Source of the DNA: an uncultured Gammaproteobacteria bacterium
GTDB taxonomy: Bacteria; Pseudomonadota; Gammaproteobacteria; DRJJ01
Direction of reading: 5' to 3'
Length of the DNA stretch: 64,000 nucleotides
Assembly: GCA_947258795.1 (NCBI GenBank)
Contig: CAMYJU010000005.1
Span: 1-64,000 of the forward strand
The number at the start of each line of letters is the position of its first letter. The first letter of the stretch is position 1. Positions 47,134-57,110 of the stretch are shown one piece after another. The position numbers and the translations under genes are program-made. The notes under the pieces are model-generated. The model searched no databases and was not told the DNA's origin. It worked only from the letters and a program-made list of their open reading frames with translations.

Positions 47134-48183
47134 TCATGCCCTGAGCCTTGATTTGAGCTCGGCCAGATAATGCTGCAGACCAGTCAGATGCAGCATGCAT
47201 TCATTATCACCACCTTTGGTAGGAAACGATATGCGTTTGAGCGAGAACAGGTTGTCTCCTTTGCTATTAAGACCCGGTTCAGTTGTCACCCCGGAAATAT
47301 AACCGCATTTTTCGGCAATGGTGATGGTCTCGGAGTTATAACTCCCGACCGGATAGCAAATATGCTTACAGACCTCACCAAGCTCCTTCTCCATAATCAG
47401 TTTTGACTTGTCCAGTTGCAGGCTCATCTCGGCTGTATCAAGCTGTCCCAACCGGTAATGATCAACTGTATGACTGCCATACTCGGCATCAGTATGATTT
47501 GTTTTACGTATTTCATCCCATGTAAGCAATCCTGACCAGCCATCCGATTCGAATATATCGGAGAGTGACTTACCACTCTCTTTCTCCAGATCTTCCGACA
47601 GTTCATTAAGTTTTTTCGTGCAAACTATCTCATCCTGATATTGCTCCCTGAACAACGTTCTCAGGTCAGAATAGCTTTTCTTAAATTCTTCGCGACTGGC
47701 AGCCTGAATGGTGGAACTACTGTCCCCCACACTGATTTTCCTGCCATTTATTTTCACGCTCTGCAAGGCATAATCAAGACGATCAATCAAAAACGCAGAT
47801 CTTTCAGTAACAAATTTCGTTGCAACAAATATAGTCGCTGTCACACCATATTTTTTCAGTATCGGCAAGGCATGTGTTATATTGTTCCGATAGCCGTCAT
47901 CGAATGTCAGAACGATACAATTCCGTTCAAGCCTCTTGTTTCCGGATAGCATATCAACAGCATCGTCTAGGGATACAAATTGGTAATATCTGGACAACAT
48001 ACCCAGATACCTGTCAAGGCGCTCCCGGGACAACCTGTCCCATAGCGGATTCCATGACGGATCTGCTTCATGGTCGATCACTCCATGCAGCATCAGAATA
48101 TTTATCTTGTCCCGGTTAATATAGACCCAGACCCTCAATAATCCGCTATATCGTACAAACGCGAAAAATATTTTTTTGATCAT
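47134..48183 (-). CDS. Polysaccharide deacetylase (NodB homology domain)
   Basis: A 349-residue carbohydrate esterase family 4 protein. ILMLHGVIDHEADPSWNPLWDRLSRERL near residue 28 leads to the catalytic motif VLTFDDGYRNNITHALP near 90. Metal-binding motif 2 is YGSHTVDHYRLG near 240, and CYPVGSYNS near 285 is the third conserved block. It would remove N- or O-acetyl groups from lipid-linked or polymeric sugar. No classic signal peptide is seen, only a mildly hydrophobic N-terminus, so acting on a cytoplasmic substrate is possible. Members of this family recur in exosortase-A loci. Confidence 0.85.
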   Translation of the reverse strand: MIKKIFFAFVRYSGLLRVWVYINRDKINILMLHGVIDHEADPSWNPLWDRLSRERLDRYLGMLSRYYQFVSLDDAVDMLSGNKRLERNCIVLTFDDGYRNNITHALPILKKYGVTATIFVATKFVTERSAFLIDRLDYALQSVKINGRKISVGDSSSTIQAASREEFKKSYSDLRTLFREQYQDEIVCTKKLNELSEDLEKESGKSLSDIFESDGWSGLLTWDEIRKTNHTDAEYGSHTVDHYRLGQLDTAEMSLQLDKSKLIMEKELGEVCKHICYPVGSYNSETITIAEKCGYISGVTTEPGLNSKGDNLFSLKRISFPTKGGDNECMLHLTGLQHYLAELKSRLRA

Positions 48184-48230
48184 TCTGCTAATCCTCGACT
48201 GATCAGTCTCACCCGGTAGTCCGGTCTGGT

Positions 48231-49373
48231 TTATATTGCGTTCTGACTCTTAATTAATTTTTTGTAAAGGGTAATTGTTCTTCCAGCCACTGAATCCGGG
48301 TGATATTTGCTACGAGCCTCAGTAATTGCAGCCCCAGAAACCCTCTTATGACAATCTTCATCCTTGATCAGTAACAAAATTCTGTCTGCCAGTTCCTCTG
48401 GATTATCCGGATCGATCAGGAACCCCGTCTTGCCTTCATTAATCATGTATGGCATACCGCAGGTATTAGTTGATATTGGCGGTACTCCCATGGCCATAGC
48501 TTCCGCAATCGCCATAGGCGCATTTTCCTGCCTGGACGGCAGCACAAATACAGATGCGCTGGACAATTCTTCCTTGACCTTGTCCTGGTCCACCCTTCCC
48601 AACAAGTTCACGTATTCTCCGATACCTAGATTATCAATTGTACTCTTGATTACACTAAAATAGCCCGGGTCACTTGCCTCACCGGCGATATGAACAGAAA
48701 TGTTTTTTTCACTCTTGATTACATAAGGTATTGCCTTGAGCAAGGCAATCACGTTTTTTCTCGGGTTCAGCCATCCCGCAAAAAATATCCTTCCAGCTAC
48801 AGGAACACTTTCAGTATTAAAATAGTCTGCAGAAATGGCATTCTCGATATCATATATGTTCGCATTGGTATGTTTTTCAATTTCCTTTCTGACATACGGG
48901 ATAATCGAGATGATATGCTTCTGCCGGGCCAGTCCGATTTTTTCGACCTGTTTCCATATTTTCGCCCTGATCCACCAGAATCGTCTTCTTTCGGTCCCCA
49001 GGTTCAAGCTGTCAAACCCATGCACCGTAAAAACAGACGGGATACCTATATCACCCATTCCCAGGCCGTAGGTTTCCTGAAAATGTACGACATCCGGCTG
49101 TAGTGATCTGATATATTGTTTTAGTCTTTTTTTACCAGGACCTGCCAATATATCGATAAACATCGGAACAGGGTTGTCGGGCAATCGATGTATCGTAATC
49201 CCTTCCTGCACCTCTGTTGAAACTTCACTGCGACCTTTCTCGAGTGTAACAATGTGAAGTTCTACCTCTGAACTGGCCATCAGACCTCTTGCAAGTCCGA
49301 TTGTGGCCGTCTCGACACCGCCCCTGGGGTGATTGATATCAGAAGGAAACCGGCTGAACATCGCAACTTTCAT
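48231..49373 (-). CDS. GT4-family glycosyltransferase
   Basis: A 380-residue GT-B glycosyltransferase beginning MKVAMFSRFPSDINHPRGGVETATIGLARGL, where GGVE is the usual acceptor loop. The donor domain has RIFFAGWLNPRKNVIALLKAI near residue 217 and the E-x7-E site in PSRQENAPMAIAEAMAMGVPP near 300. It acts at the cytoplasmic face of the membrane on the growing repeat unit. It sits between the flippase and deacetylase genes of the minus-strand operon, 40 bases after the flippase stop. Confidence 0.87.
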   Translation of the reverse strand: MKVAMFSRFPSDINHPRGGVETATIGLARGLMASSEVELHIVTLEKGRSEVSTEVQEGITIHRLPDNPVPMFIDILAGPGKKRLKQYIRSLQPDVVHFQETYGLGMGDIGIPSVFTVHGFDSLNLGTERRRFWWIRAKIWKQVEKIGLARQKHIISIIPYVRKEIEKHTNANIYDIENAISADYFNTESVPVAGRIFFAGWLNPRKNVIALLKAIPYVIKSEKNISVHIAGEASDPGYFSVIKSTIDNLGIGEYVNLLGRVDQDKVKEELSSASVFVLPSRQENAPMAIAEAMAMGVPPISTNTCGMPYMINEGKTGFLIDPDNPEELADRILLLIKDEDCHKRVSGAAITEARSKYHPDSVAGRTITLYKKLIKSQNAI

Positions 49374-49413
49374 CGTAAGTATATTTCCTGATACAAGTTA
49401 TTAACTCTGGTCA

Positions 49414-50982
49414 CTATCTGGCGGGTGAAAACTTTTTCATATAACCCGATAATTTGCCCCGCTGATCTGTCGTCAGCAGCAATTTCCAGTACAGCAATGA
49501 AAGTATTAATCCGCCGGACAACAAGCCACCAAGCAATGCCAACAGCCTGCTGTCTTCAAACATTACACGGTTCAGCAGAATAACGCCCAGAAAGACACAG
49601 CATATTAACACCGGTGTTACGAAGGCCCTTTTCAGATACTGGTATATTGGTATTTTCACAAGCCTGCAGGCGTATATCGGTATAACAATTCCTGCGCCCA
49701 GTATCTCCGACAACACAAATAGTACAGCAGCATTTATCAGACTCCATCCCGTTTCACTGAAATATATATAACCTGGTATAAACACCAGCAATATAATAAC
49801 AAACGATATCAGACCAAGCCTGCCATGCATATTCATCCCAATCAGGATGCGGACAGTTGTTTGCTGGGAGGCCTGAAGGAATGTTCCAATTGCCAGCAGA
49901 ATGATTAATGGCTGATTGATATAGTCATCCCCCATCCAGATTCCGATGATTACATCGCCATAGGCAGCAATAACTATTAACAGGGGTAAGGTAATGGATA
50001 CGCTGATACGGGTGGTTTCCAGAATGAAATCACGAATCCCCTTATCATCTCCTGACGCCTGCAAGGCACCTGCAGTCGGCGTAAGCACAAAACTGAAACG
50101 GGATATAAACGTGCCCACATACTTGACCAGTACCACAGGCCTGGTAAAAACTGCCAGCGCAGCCGGACCCAGTGAAGCAGCTATAATTACATTGATTGTT
50201 TGCAGCAATATTATTCTGGGCATAACCACTGCAACCGTCTTCAGGCCAAAAACCAGCATCTCTTTGGCGGTCGCCATACTCGCTGAAGAAAAAGCCACAT
50301 TAATATCAGTACATAGTTTCCGCGAGACAAAATAGCGCGCCAACATGAATATACATGTGACTGCAAAGTAAACCACACTCAAACTGATAAGCCCGCCACC
50401 CATCAGTAACGCAGCAATCATCCCGATTGTACTGGCAATTCGGGACAGGGAATTTATGCCATTAACAATATCCCAGCGATGATAGCCCGCTATAACACCC
50501 CTCGATGAATCAAACAGCATTTCTACCGCCAGGCCGGCGCCAAGGAAAAACACTACCAGGCTGGCGACCTCAGTCTGATCACCAAGCCGGTCAGAGAAAT
50601 ACACCGGCACTATAAAATACAATAAAGCGGTTACAGATATAACGAATATCGCGATCAGTATCTGCAACATCACGACCGTCGAAACGGTTTCGCCCAGCTT
50701 ATCCAGTTCACCCGTGGTCCTGTATCTTGGAACAAACCTGTTCAGTGCTGCCGCCAGGCCCAGACCCGACATGCTCAGGTAGTTGATAAAGGTCCAGCTG
50801 AAATCCCAGATACCCAGCGCAAACTGACCTTCATAGTTGTCGATCAGTCGCGGCATGATAAATCCCGCAATCAGAAATATCACGTATGCGACCCAGCCGG
50901 TCAGAACATTGGAAATCATCCTGTCTTTACCGGTAAGGTCTTCCTTTTTTTCCGAACTTTCCGGTTCGCTGGAATCAGACAT
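49414..50982 (-). CDS. Wzx-type polysaccharide flippase (MATE/MOP superfamily)
   Basis: A 522-residue membrane protein with about fourteen hydrophobic segments after a charged cytoplasmic N-terminus (SSEPESSEKKEDLTGKDR). The pattern, with GWVAYVIFLIAGFIMPRLI opening helix one and GLAAALNRFVPRYR after helix two, matches polysaccharide biosynthesis proteins of the MOP superfamily. It would flip lipid-linked repeat units to the periplasm for polymerisation by the Wzy/WaaL-like protein at 31351. The ATG overlaps the stop of the preceding CelD-like gene by one base (TAATG), so the two are translationally coupled. Confidence 0.87.
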   Translation of the reverse strand: MSDSSEPESSEKKEDLTGKDRMISNVLTGWVAYVIFLIAGFIMPRLIDNYEGQFALGIWDFSWTFINYLSMSGLGLAAALNRFVPRYRTTGELDKLGETVSTVVMLQILIAIFVISVTALLYFIVPVYFSDRLGDQTEVASLVVFFLGAGLAVEMLFDSSRGVIAGYHRWDIVNGINSLSRIASTIGMIAALLMGGGLISLSVVYFAVTCIFMLARYFVSRKLCTDINVAFSSASMATAKEMLVFGLKTVAVVMPRIILLQTINVIIAASLGPAALAVFTRPVVLVKYVGTFISRFSFVLTPTAGALQASGDDKGIRDFILETTRISVSITLPLLIVIAAYGDVIIGIWMGDDYINQPLIILLAIGTFLQASQQTTVRILIGMNMHGRLGLISFVIILLVFIPGYIYFSETGWSLINAAVLFVLSEILGAGIVIPIYACRLVKIPIYQYLKRAFVTPVLICCVFLGVILLNRVMFEDSRLLALLGGLLSGGLILSLLYWKLLLTTDQRGKLSGYMKKFSPAR

Positions 50983-52088
50983 TATTCTTTTTCATGCTGC
51001 TTGAAGAAACGACCAGTTGGCCATATACACGCCTTGAACAGGACCATGTTTCTGGGTGACTTCATACCTATCAAGAGGTCATAGCATGCCCTGGCCTTTC
51101 CTCCCCACCGCCTTTTATGCTCGGTATGCTCGCCCAGAAAATCATAATCTGATAGACCTTCCCTGATACACTCATCCATTACATACAAACGCAAGGTATT
51201 ACCCGCACCGGAGGACTTCGCAGGATCAAACCCCTCCTGTATCTGATTGTACCTGTTATTATAAACATAGCCCAGCTGTACCGCCTTGATGGTATCTTCC
51301 TGATGCAGGGCATACATGCGCAACCATCCTTGCCGTAATGCCTCCGGGACAAATTTTCGATAGAAGTCGACTTCTTTGGGCCTGCGTTCAAACATTCCTG
51401 TCAAGCCCTTGTTGCCCCACCTGACATCATGCAAACTGAACAGCGCATCGAGATACTGGTCCACATCCTGTTCGTTCACACATTTTGTTACGTTAAATCC
51501 CCCCTGAGTGAGCACCTTTTTCTCATCACGTCTTAGCTGTGAACGCATATTCCGTGATAACAAATCTATATACCCACCCTCATAGCCCTCAAGGGATATT
51601 TCGCTGGAGTTAGTTCTCCTGTTATTGATAAAAAACCCTCTTTTTGCCGCCTTGAAGATGCTTCTCGCCTGACTTCCCCAGGTCCTGACACCCTGCATCC
51701 ATAAGCAATCCCATTGGTCCCTGACGCTTCCCAGCATATCAATAATTGCGTTATACACTTCATCAGATTGTTCAGAGTCTGGAACTATCCACGCCGGATA
51801 CTCGGAGCCGCTGGCCGAGTCAGCAAGTATACGCAGTACCTTGTAACGCAGGGTCTTGCATAACCTGTATTCGACTACATAAAAAGGAGCCAGCCCGATA
51901 ATATGTCCATCGTGATCACTTACGGTTACGACAAATGGCTCAACATCATTTTTGAAAGTATCTTTCCAGGTGTTAATCCATTCCCAACGTAAAAAGATTG
52001 AGTCCGCCCCAGACCTGGATAACAGGTTGTTCCATTGATCCGAAATTTTCGTCAATTCGTCCCATTGCCTGATCAAACCTGTCTTCAT
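50982..52088 (-). CDS. CelD/BcsL-like GNAT (FemAB-related) acyltransferase
   Basis: A 368-residue protein of the CelD/BcsL acetyltransferase type. Characteristic parts are IFLRWEWINTWKDTF near residue 31, the basic RNMRSQLRRDEKKVL near 180, SLHDVRWGNKGLTG near 218 and the C-terminal GYVYNNRYNQIQEGFDPAKSSGAGNTLRLYVMDECIREG followed by YDFLGEHTEHKRRWG. The fold is that of FemAB-like aminoacyl or acyltransferases. In polysaccharide loci such proteins are thought to attach acyl or amino-acyl groups to sugars. It lies between the sulfotransferase and flippase genes in the same operon. Donor and acceptor are unknown. Confidence 0.75.
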   Translation of the reverse strand: MKTGLIRQWDELTKISDQWNNLLSRSGADSIFLRWEWINTWKDTFKNDVEPFVVTVSDHDGHIIGLAPFYVVEYRLCKTLRYKVLRILADSASGSEYPAWIVPDSEQSDEVYNAIIDMLGSVRDQWDCLWMQGVRTWGSQARSIFKAAKRGFFINNRRTNSSEISLEGYEGGYIDLLSRNMRSQLRRDEKKVLTQGGFNVTKCVNEQDVDQYLDALFSLHDVRWGNKGLTGMFERRPKEVDFYRKFVPEALRQGWLRMYALHQEDTIKAVQLGYVYNNRYNQIQEGFDPAKSSGAGNTLRLYVMDECIREGLSDYDFLGEHTEHKRRWGGKARACYDLLIGMKSPRNMVLFKACIWPTGRFFKQHEKE

Positions 52089-52111
52089 ATAAGTCCCTGG
52101 AACAGCCCTTA

Positions 52112-53041
52112 CTACTCGTAACCCAACTGACGATTAACCATTCCTGCCAAAGAAGAAAATGTTTCCAGCTCCTCATGCCCCAGGCTTTGCTTCCACTTTT
52201 CATCCATTCTGATTTCACTGGTTGAGCTTAGCCTCATTGCATTTCCCAGTATGTGATGATTGGTATTCCGGTAATCGAGATTCACCACCTCATCATCCAC
52301 CCCGATAAACCTGAAAATATCGGCCAGTACCTTGTCAGGCTCCTCACATAAATGCTCATACACCACCTTCATCTCCTGACCCGGCCTCAGATAGGATTCC
52401 ATCCGCCGGATTTCGGTCATGGAATGCAGCCACTCATTGACAGCCACATCCATACCGACTTCGTAGTGACGCATAAATGAATTGGTTACCCCCCTGCCAT
52501 CCCGGGTCAGGTTAATCACCTTGATATTCCATAGCCCGGATTGATTCAGTAACTGCAGCCTGACCGGATCCTTGGATCCATCGAGAAAAACCCTGCCCCC
52601 CTGCAGATTACAGATCACCTCAATCATGTGCCGGTTTTTATCGAGTATATCAAGACGCGTAGTATTGCAGCCCGGAAGCATTGCTATTGCCGACTTCCTG
52701 ACAGCTTCAAACAACCCCCCCCTGACACTCGCGCGCAATACTCTGTCACACAGTTCTGTATCTGCGCGGAAGTTTGTACCGAAATGATAGATATCCAGTG
52801 GCGATTTCCGCCCATTCATACCCTGCTGCAAGCTGTCCCAGAACGGACATTCCTTTAGCAGGGATCCGCAAGAACAGGAATAGCTGTCTATATCGCCCAG
52901 TGACGTAGCCTTTAATTCCCCAATGGTTGAAATTTCCGGGTGTGTTGCCAGAAGATAGGTCAACAGAGTCGACCCGGAATAGCTGGGCGACATAATATAT
53001 ACCAGCTCCCGCTTCCCTGCGTCAGTATTACTTATATTCAT
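52112..53041 (-). CDS. PAPS-dependent sulfotransferase
   Basis: A 309-residue sulfotransferase with the phosphosulfate loop IMSPSYSGSTLLTYLLATHP near residue 17 and the 3-prime phosphate site INLTRDGRGVTNSF near 178. A cluster of cysteines (YSCSCGSLLKECPFW) lies near residue 54, a pattern seen in sulfotransferases of bacterial exopolysaccharide loci. It may sulfate a lipid-linked sugar. It is the first gene of the minus-strand polysaccharide operon and lies 60 bases after purA with no visible terminator, so some read-through from purA is possible. Confidence 0.8.
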   Translation of the reverse strand: MNISNTDAGKRELVYIMSPSYSGSTLLTYLLATHPEISTIGELKATSLGDIDSYSCSCGSLLKECPFWDSLQQGMNGRKSPLDIYHFGTNFRADTELCDRVLRASVRGGLFEAVRKSAIAMLPGCNTTRLDILDKNRHMIEVICNLQGGRVFLDGSKDPVRLQLLNQSGLWNIKVINLTRDGRGVTNSFMRHYEVGMDVAVNEWLHSMTEIRRMESYLRPGQEMKVVYEHLCEEPDKVLADIFRFIGVDDEVVNLDYRNTNHHILGNAMRLSSTSEIRMDEKWKQSLGHEELETFSSLAGMVNRQLGYE

Positions 53042-53101
53042 CCCAGCCTCTTATGTTGTATTGCTATAGCTGATATCACGCCACCCTGATACTGTAAACA
53101 C

Positions 53102-54427
<1,326 letters not shown>

Positions 54428-54503
54428 TTATAAAACTGGCCCGGTATCAGGTAACCGGGCAAAACTGTATGCTGTCTTGATTCAAAGACAGACCTGATGT
54501 GCT

Positions 54504-55703
54504 CTAGATGATATCCCTTACTGTCCAGTCGCTTCCCTGCTTAACCAATTCCCGGTTACAACCGAAATCTTTCGGCACGCCGCTCTGACCGGGCAAGGCA
54601 TGCACCACCCGCTCCCCCTCGGCACGAAGATTCTTGATAGCTGTTCGCAAATCAGCATCATCGCCGGCTGGCGCCATAATGGAATTCATATCCGTCGCAT
54701 CCGGTAAGGATGCGGACAAGTCCATCAGGGTACTGAGATCCGCACTAAACCCGGTAGCGGGACGCGAACGGCCAAACACCTCGCCAATACCATCGTATCG
54801 TCCACCGCGGGCGATTTCTTCACCATAACCGGTTGTAAACGCCGCAAACACGATACCACTGTGATACTGGTAGCCACGCAGCTCGGCCAGATCGATGTGT
54901 ACCGGCAAATCCGGATAATCGCGCTGTAACAAGTTAACCAGCTGCGACAGTTCCGTGAGAGCGGCCTGAACCGGGTCAGGTGCTTCAGACAAAGCCGTCC
55001 GCGCCTTTTCCAGTATATCGGCGTTACCATTCAACTCGGGCAGGATAGTCAACATGTCCCGTACCGCCCCGCCTATCTGCTGCTCATCCAGTAATTCACC
55101 GATCTCGGGATTGGCCTTGCGCTGCATGGCGTCAAACAAGCCCATTTCAGCATCGGCGTCCAGACCGGCCTGCGCAACCAGACTACGGAAGATCATCACG
55201 TGACCCAGATCGAGGTAGACATCCCTGACGCCGGTAATACGCAGGGTCTCCATCATCAGCTCAATAACTTCCAGCACACTTTCCATGCCAGCATGACCGA
55301 AGAGCTCACAACCCGCCTGTATCGGGGCGCGTGAGCCGGAGAAGCCTTGCGGGGTCGTGCGTAGCACCGTCCCCAGATAACACAGGCGCACCGGCAAATC
55401 ACTCTTCATGATGTGCGCATCGATACGGGCAGCCTGCGGCGTCATATCGGAACGCAGACCCATCTGCCTGCCCGTGACCGGATCGGTGACACGAAACGTA
55501 CTCAGGTCCAGGTCATGACCGGTGCCGGTCAACAAGGACTCAAGAAATTCCAGGAATGGCGGCATGATCTGCTCATAGCCCCAGCGGCTATAACTGTCCA
55601 GCAACGCCCGGCGCAAGGTTTCCAGGATAACTGATTGATCTGGCAGTAGTTCTTCGATGCCATCCGGTAGAACCCAACGGTTCTGTTGTGTACCTGTATT
55701 CAT
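54504..55703 (-). CDS. hisZ: ATP phosphoribosyltransferase regulatory subunit HisZ
   Basis: A 399-residue class II histidyl-tRNA synthetase paralogue that pairs with short-form HisG to make the first enzyme of histidine synthesis. The N-terminus RWVLPDGIEELLPDQS and the segments TFRVTDPVTGRQMGLRSDMTPQAARI and GCELFGHAGMESVLEVIELM are typical, while the anticodon-binding domain of true HisRS is missing. Its presence implies a hisG of the short type elsewhere. It is followed by purA, the usual arrangement outside enteric bacteria. Confidence 0.95.
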   Translation of the reverse strand: MNTGTQQNRWVLPDGIEELLPDQSVILETLRRALLDSYSRWGYEQIMPPFLEFLESLLTGTGHDLDLSTFRVTDPVTGRQMGLRSDMTPQAARIDAHIMKSDLPVRLCYLGTVLRTTPQGFSGSRAPIQAGCELFGHAGMESVLEVIELMMETLRITGVRDVYLDLGHVMIFRSLVAQAGLDADAEMGLFDAMQRKANPEIGELLDEQQIGGAVRDMLTILPELNGNADILEKARTALSEAPDPVQAALTELSQLVNLLQRDYPDLPVHIDLAELRGYQYHSGIVFAAFTTGYGEEIARGGRYDGIGEVFGRSRPATGFSADLSTLMDLSASLPDATDMNSIMAPAGDDADLRTAIKNLRAEGERVVHALPGQSGVPKDFGCNRELVKQGSDWTVRDII

Positions 55704-56018
55704 TATTCTTTTCTAAAAATCACAAAGTGTCGATTTTACCCTGACTGGCAGGCGACCACCAGCTTTAGGCCAGGTCTTTTTCCCTGTAAATTTTGTGACT
55801 TATTATCCTTTTAATTACAAAGTCTTGGAAATGACTGGTACAGTTTGCCCATGGTACCAGCAAACCAGGAAAGACTGACCGGGCATTAGTGGATTTGACC
55901 GGGTATAACTGCCGGTTTTGCCCATTTTACAAGGACAATAGACATATGCCGGCAAACAGGAAATAGTAGTGTTTCTGCGCTTATGCAGCACCCTGGTTTC
56001 GTGGGGCCAGCACCATAC
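55704..56018. other. Non-coding gap upstream of hisZ
   Basis: A 315-base stretch between the DUF2065 and hisZ genes with no supported gene. It contains the candidate promoter at 55802-55831. No tRNA, repeat or clear terminator was seen. Confidence 0.6.
55802..55831 (-). promoter_or_regulatory. Possible sigma-70 promoter for hisZ-purA
   Basis: On the minus strand TTTCCA and GATAAT are separated by 18 bases, about 100 bases before the hisZ ATG. The -35 is weak, so this is only a candidate. Confidence 0.3.
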
Positions 56019-56201
56019 TCAGCGGACCAAATACAGCAGCAACAGTCCGGTCAGCATACTGAACAGGCCGGACAGGCGCAGGCTACGGGTATTCATGGCG
56101 GCCATTTGCCTGATCACACGTCGCAACGCATCCGGACTCAGAAACGGCAAGATGCCTTCCAGCACCAGCATTAACGCCAGCGCTGTCAACAATTCTGTCA
56201 T
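56019..56201 (-). CDS. DUF2065 (YjeT-like) small membrane protein
   Basis: A 60-residue protein with two hydrophobic helices (ELLTALALMLVLEGILPFL and LSGLFSMLTGLLLLYLV) around a basic loop containing RRVIRQMAAM. It belongs to the DUF2065/YjeT family, encoded next to hflC in many gammaproteobacteria. Function is unknown; a link to the HflKC membrane complex is suggested only by position. The frame is open upstream into hflC, but the ATG at 56201 gives the family N-terminus and lies 40 bases after hflC. Confidence 0.85.
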   Translation of the reverse strand: MTELLTALALMLVLEGILPFLSPDALRRVIRQMAAMNTRSLRLSGLFSMLTGLLLLYLVR

Positions 56202-56241
56202 TCCAGTTCGGCTACAGGTCGCGTGTCGATGCCGGCTGAGA

Positions 56242-57108
56242 CTATTTCGAGGCCTTGCCGAAGTAACGGAAGAATTCCGAATCCGGTTCCAGTACCAACA
56301 CATCACTCTTGTCATTGAATGATTTGCGATAGGCGTTCAGGCTGCGATAGAAATCATAAAAGTCCGCATCCTGGGTGTAGGCCCTGGCATAGGTTTCGGT
56401 TGCCTGGGCATCACCGGAACCGCGAATTTCCTCGGACTTGCGATTGGCAGCTGCAAGCATCTCGGTGCGTTTACGGTCGGCCCGGGCACGAATAATCTTG
56501 GCTTCCTTCTGACCCTTGGCTCGATGCTCCTTGGCAATACGTTCACGTTCGGCACTCATACGCAGGAATACTGATTCACGCACCTTGGGTGGCAACTCGA
56601 TCTGCTTGATACGCACATCAATGACCTCGATCCCGAACGGGCTCAGTTTGTCATTGGCATTGGTTGCCACGTTATTCATGATGGTCGCGCGATCACCGGA
56701 AACCACTTCACGTATGGTGCGGTCACCCAGTTCTGATTGCAGACCATCCTTGATGGTTTGTGACATACGTGCCTCGGCATCCGCCTCGCGCCCGCCAAAG
56801 GTGCGGTAGAAATCGGGTACCTCGGAAATGCGCCATTTGACAAAATAGTCGACCAGTACGTTCTTTTTCTCACCGGTCAGGATCTCTTCCGGGCGCGAAT
56901 CCAGCGTCAGGATACGTTTGTCAAACTTGCTGACATTATTGACGAACGGTATCTTGAAATAAAGGCCAGGTTCAAAATCGGAACGAATGATCTTGCCCAG
57001 CTGGAACTTGATCGCATATTCACGCTGATCCACGGTGAACGCTGACAACGCCACACCCCCCAGGACTGCAGCAAGCACAAAGATGACCAACATTTTATTC
57101 ATGCTCAT
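56242..57108 (-). CDS. hflC: HflC, SPFH-domain protease modulator
   Basis: A 288-residue inner-membrane protein with an N-terminal transmembrane anchor (MLVIFVLAAVLGGVALSAF) and a periplasmic SPFH/band 7 domain from about residue 25 to 200, including GLYFKIPFVNNVSKFDKRILTLDSRP-type sequence. With HflK it forms the cage around FtsH that restrains proteolysis of membrane proteins. The coiled region rich in Ala, Arg and Glu (residues 190-240) is typical. The gene starts two bases after hflK stops. Confidence 0.96.
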   Translation of the reverse strand: MSMNKMLVIFVLAAVLGGVALSAFTVDQREYAIKFQLGKIIRSDFEPGLYFKIPFVNNVSKFDKRILTLDSRPEEILTGEKKNVLVDYFVKWRISEVPDFYRTFGGREADAEARMSQTIKDGLQSELGDRTIREVVSGDRATIMNNVATNANDKLSPFGIEVIDVRIKQIELPPKVRESVFLRMSAERERIAKEHRAKGQKEAKIIRARADRKRTEMLAAANRKSEEIRGSGDAQATETYARAYTQDADFYDFYRSLNAYRKSFNDKSDVLVLEPDSEFFRYFGKASK

Positions 57109-57110
57109 GA

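Noticed and set aside
31351-53041. Exosortase or PEP-CTERM proteins
   Set aside because: No multi-pass protein with the exosortase Cys/Arg/His motifs and no C-terminal PEP plus helix plus basic tail was seen; the beta-helix protein ends in a Pro/Ser tail only.
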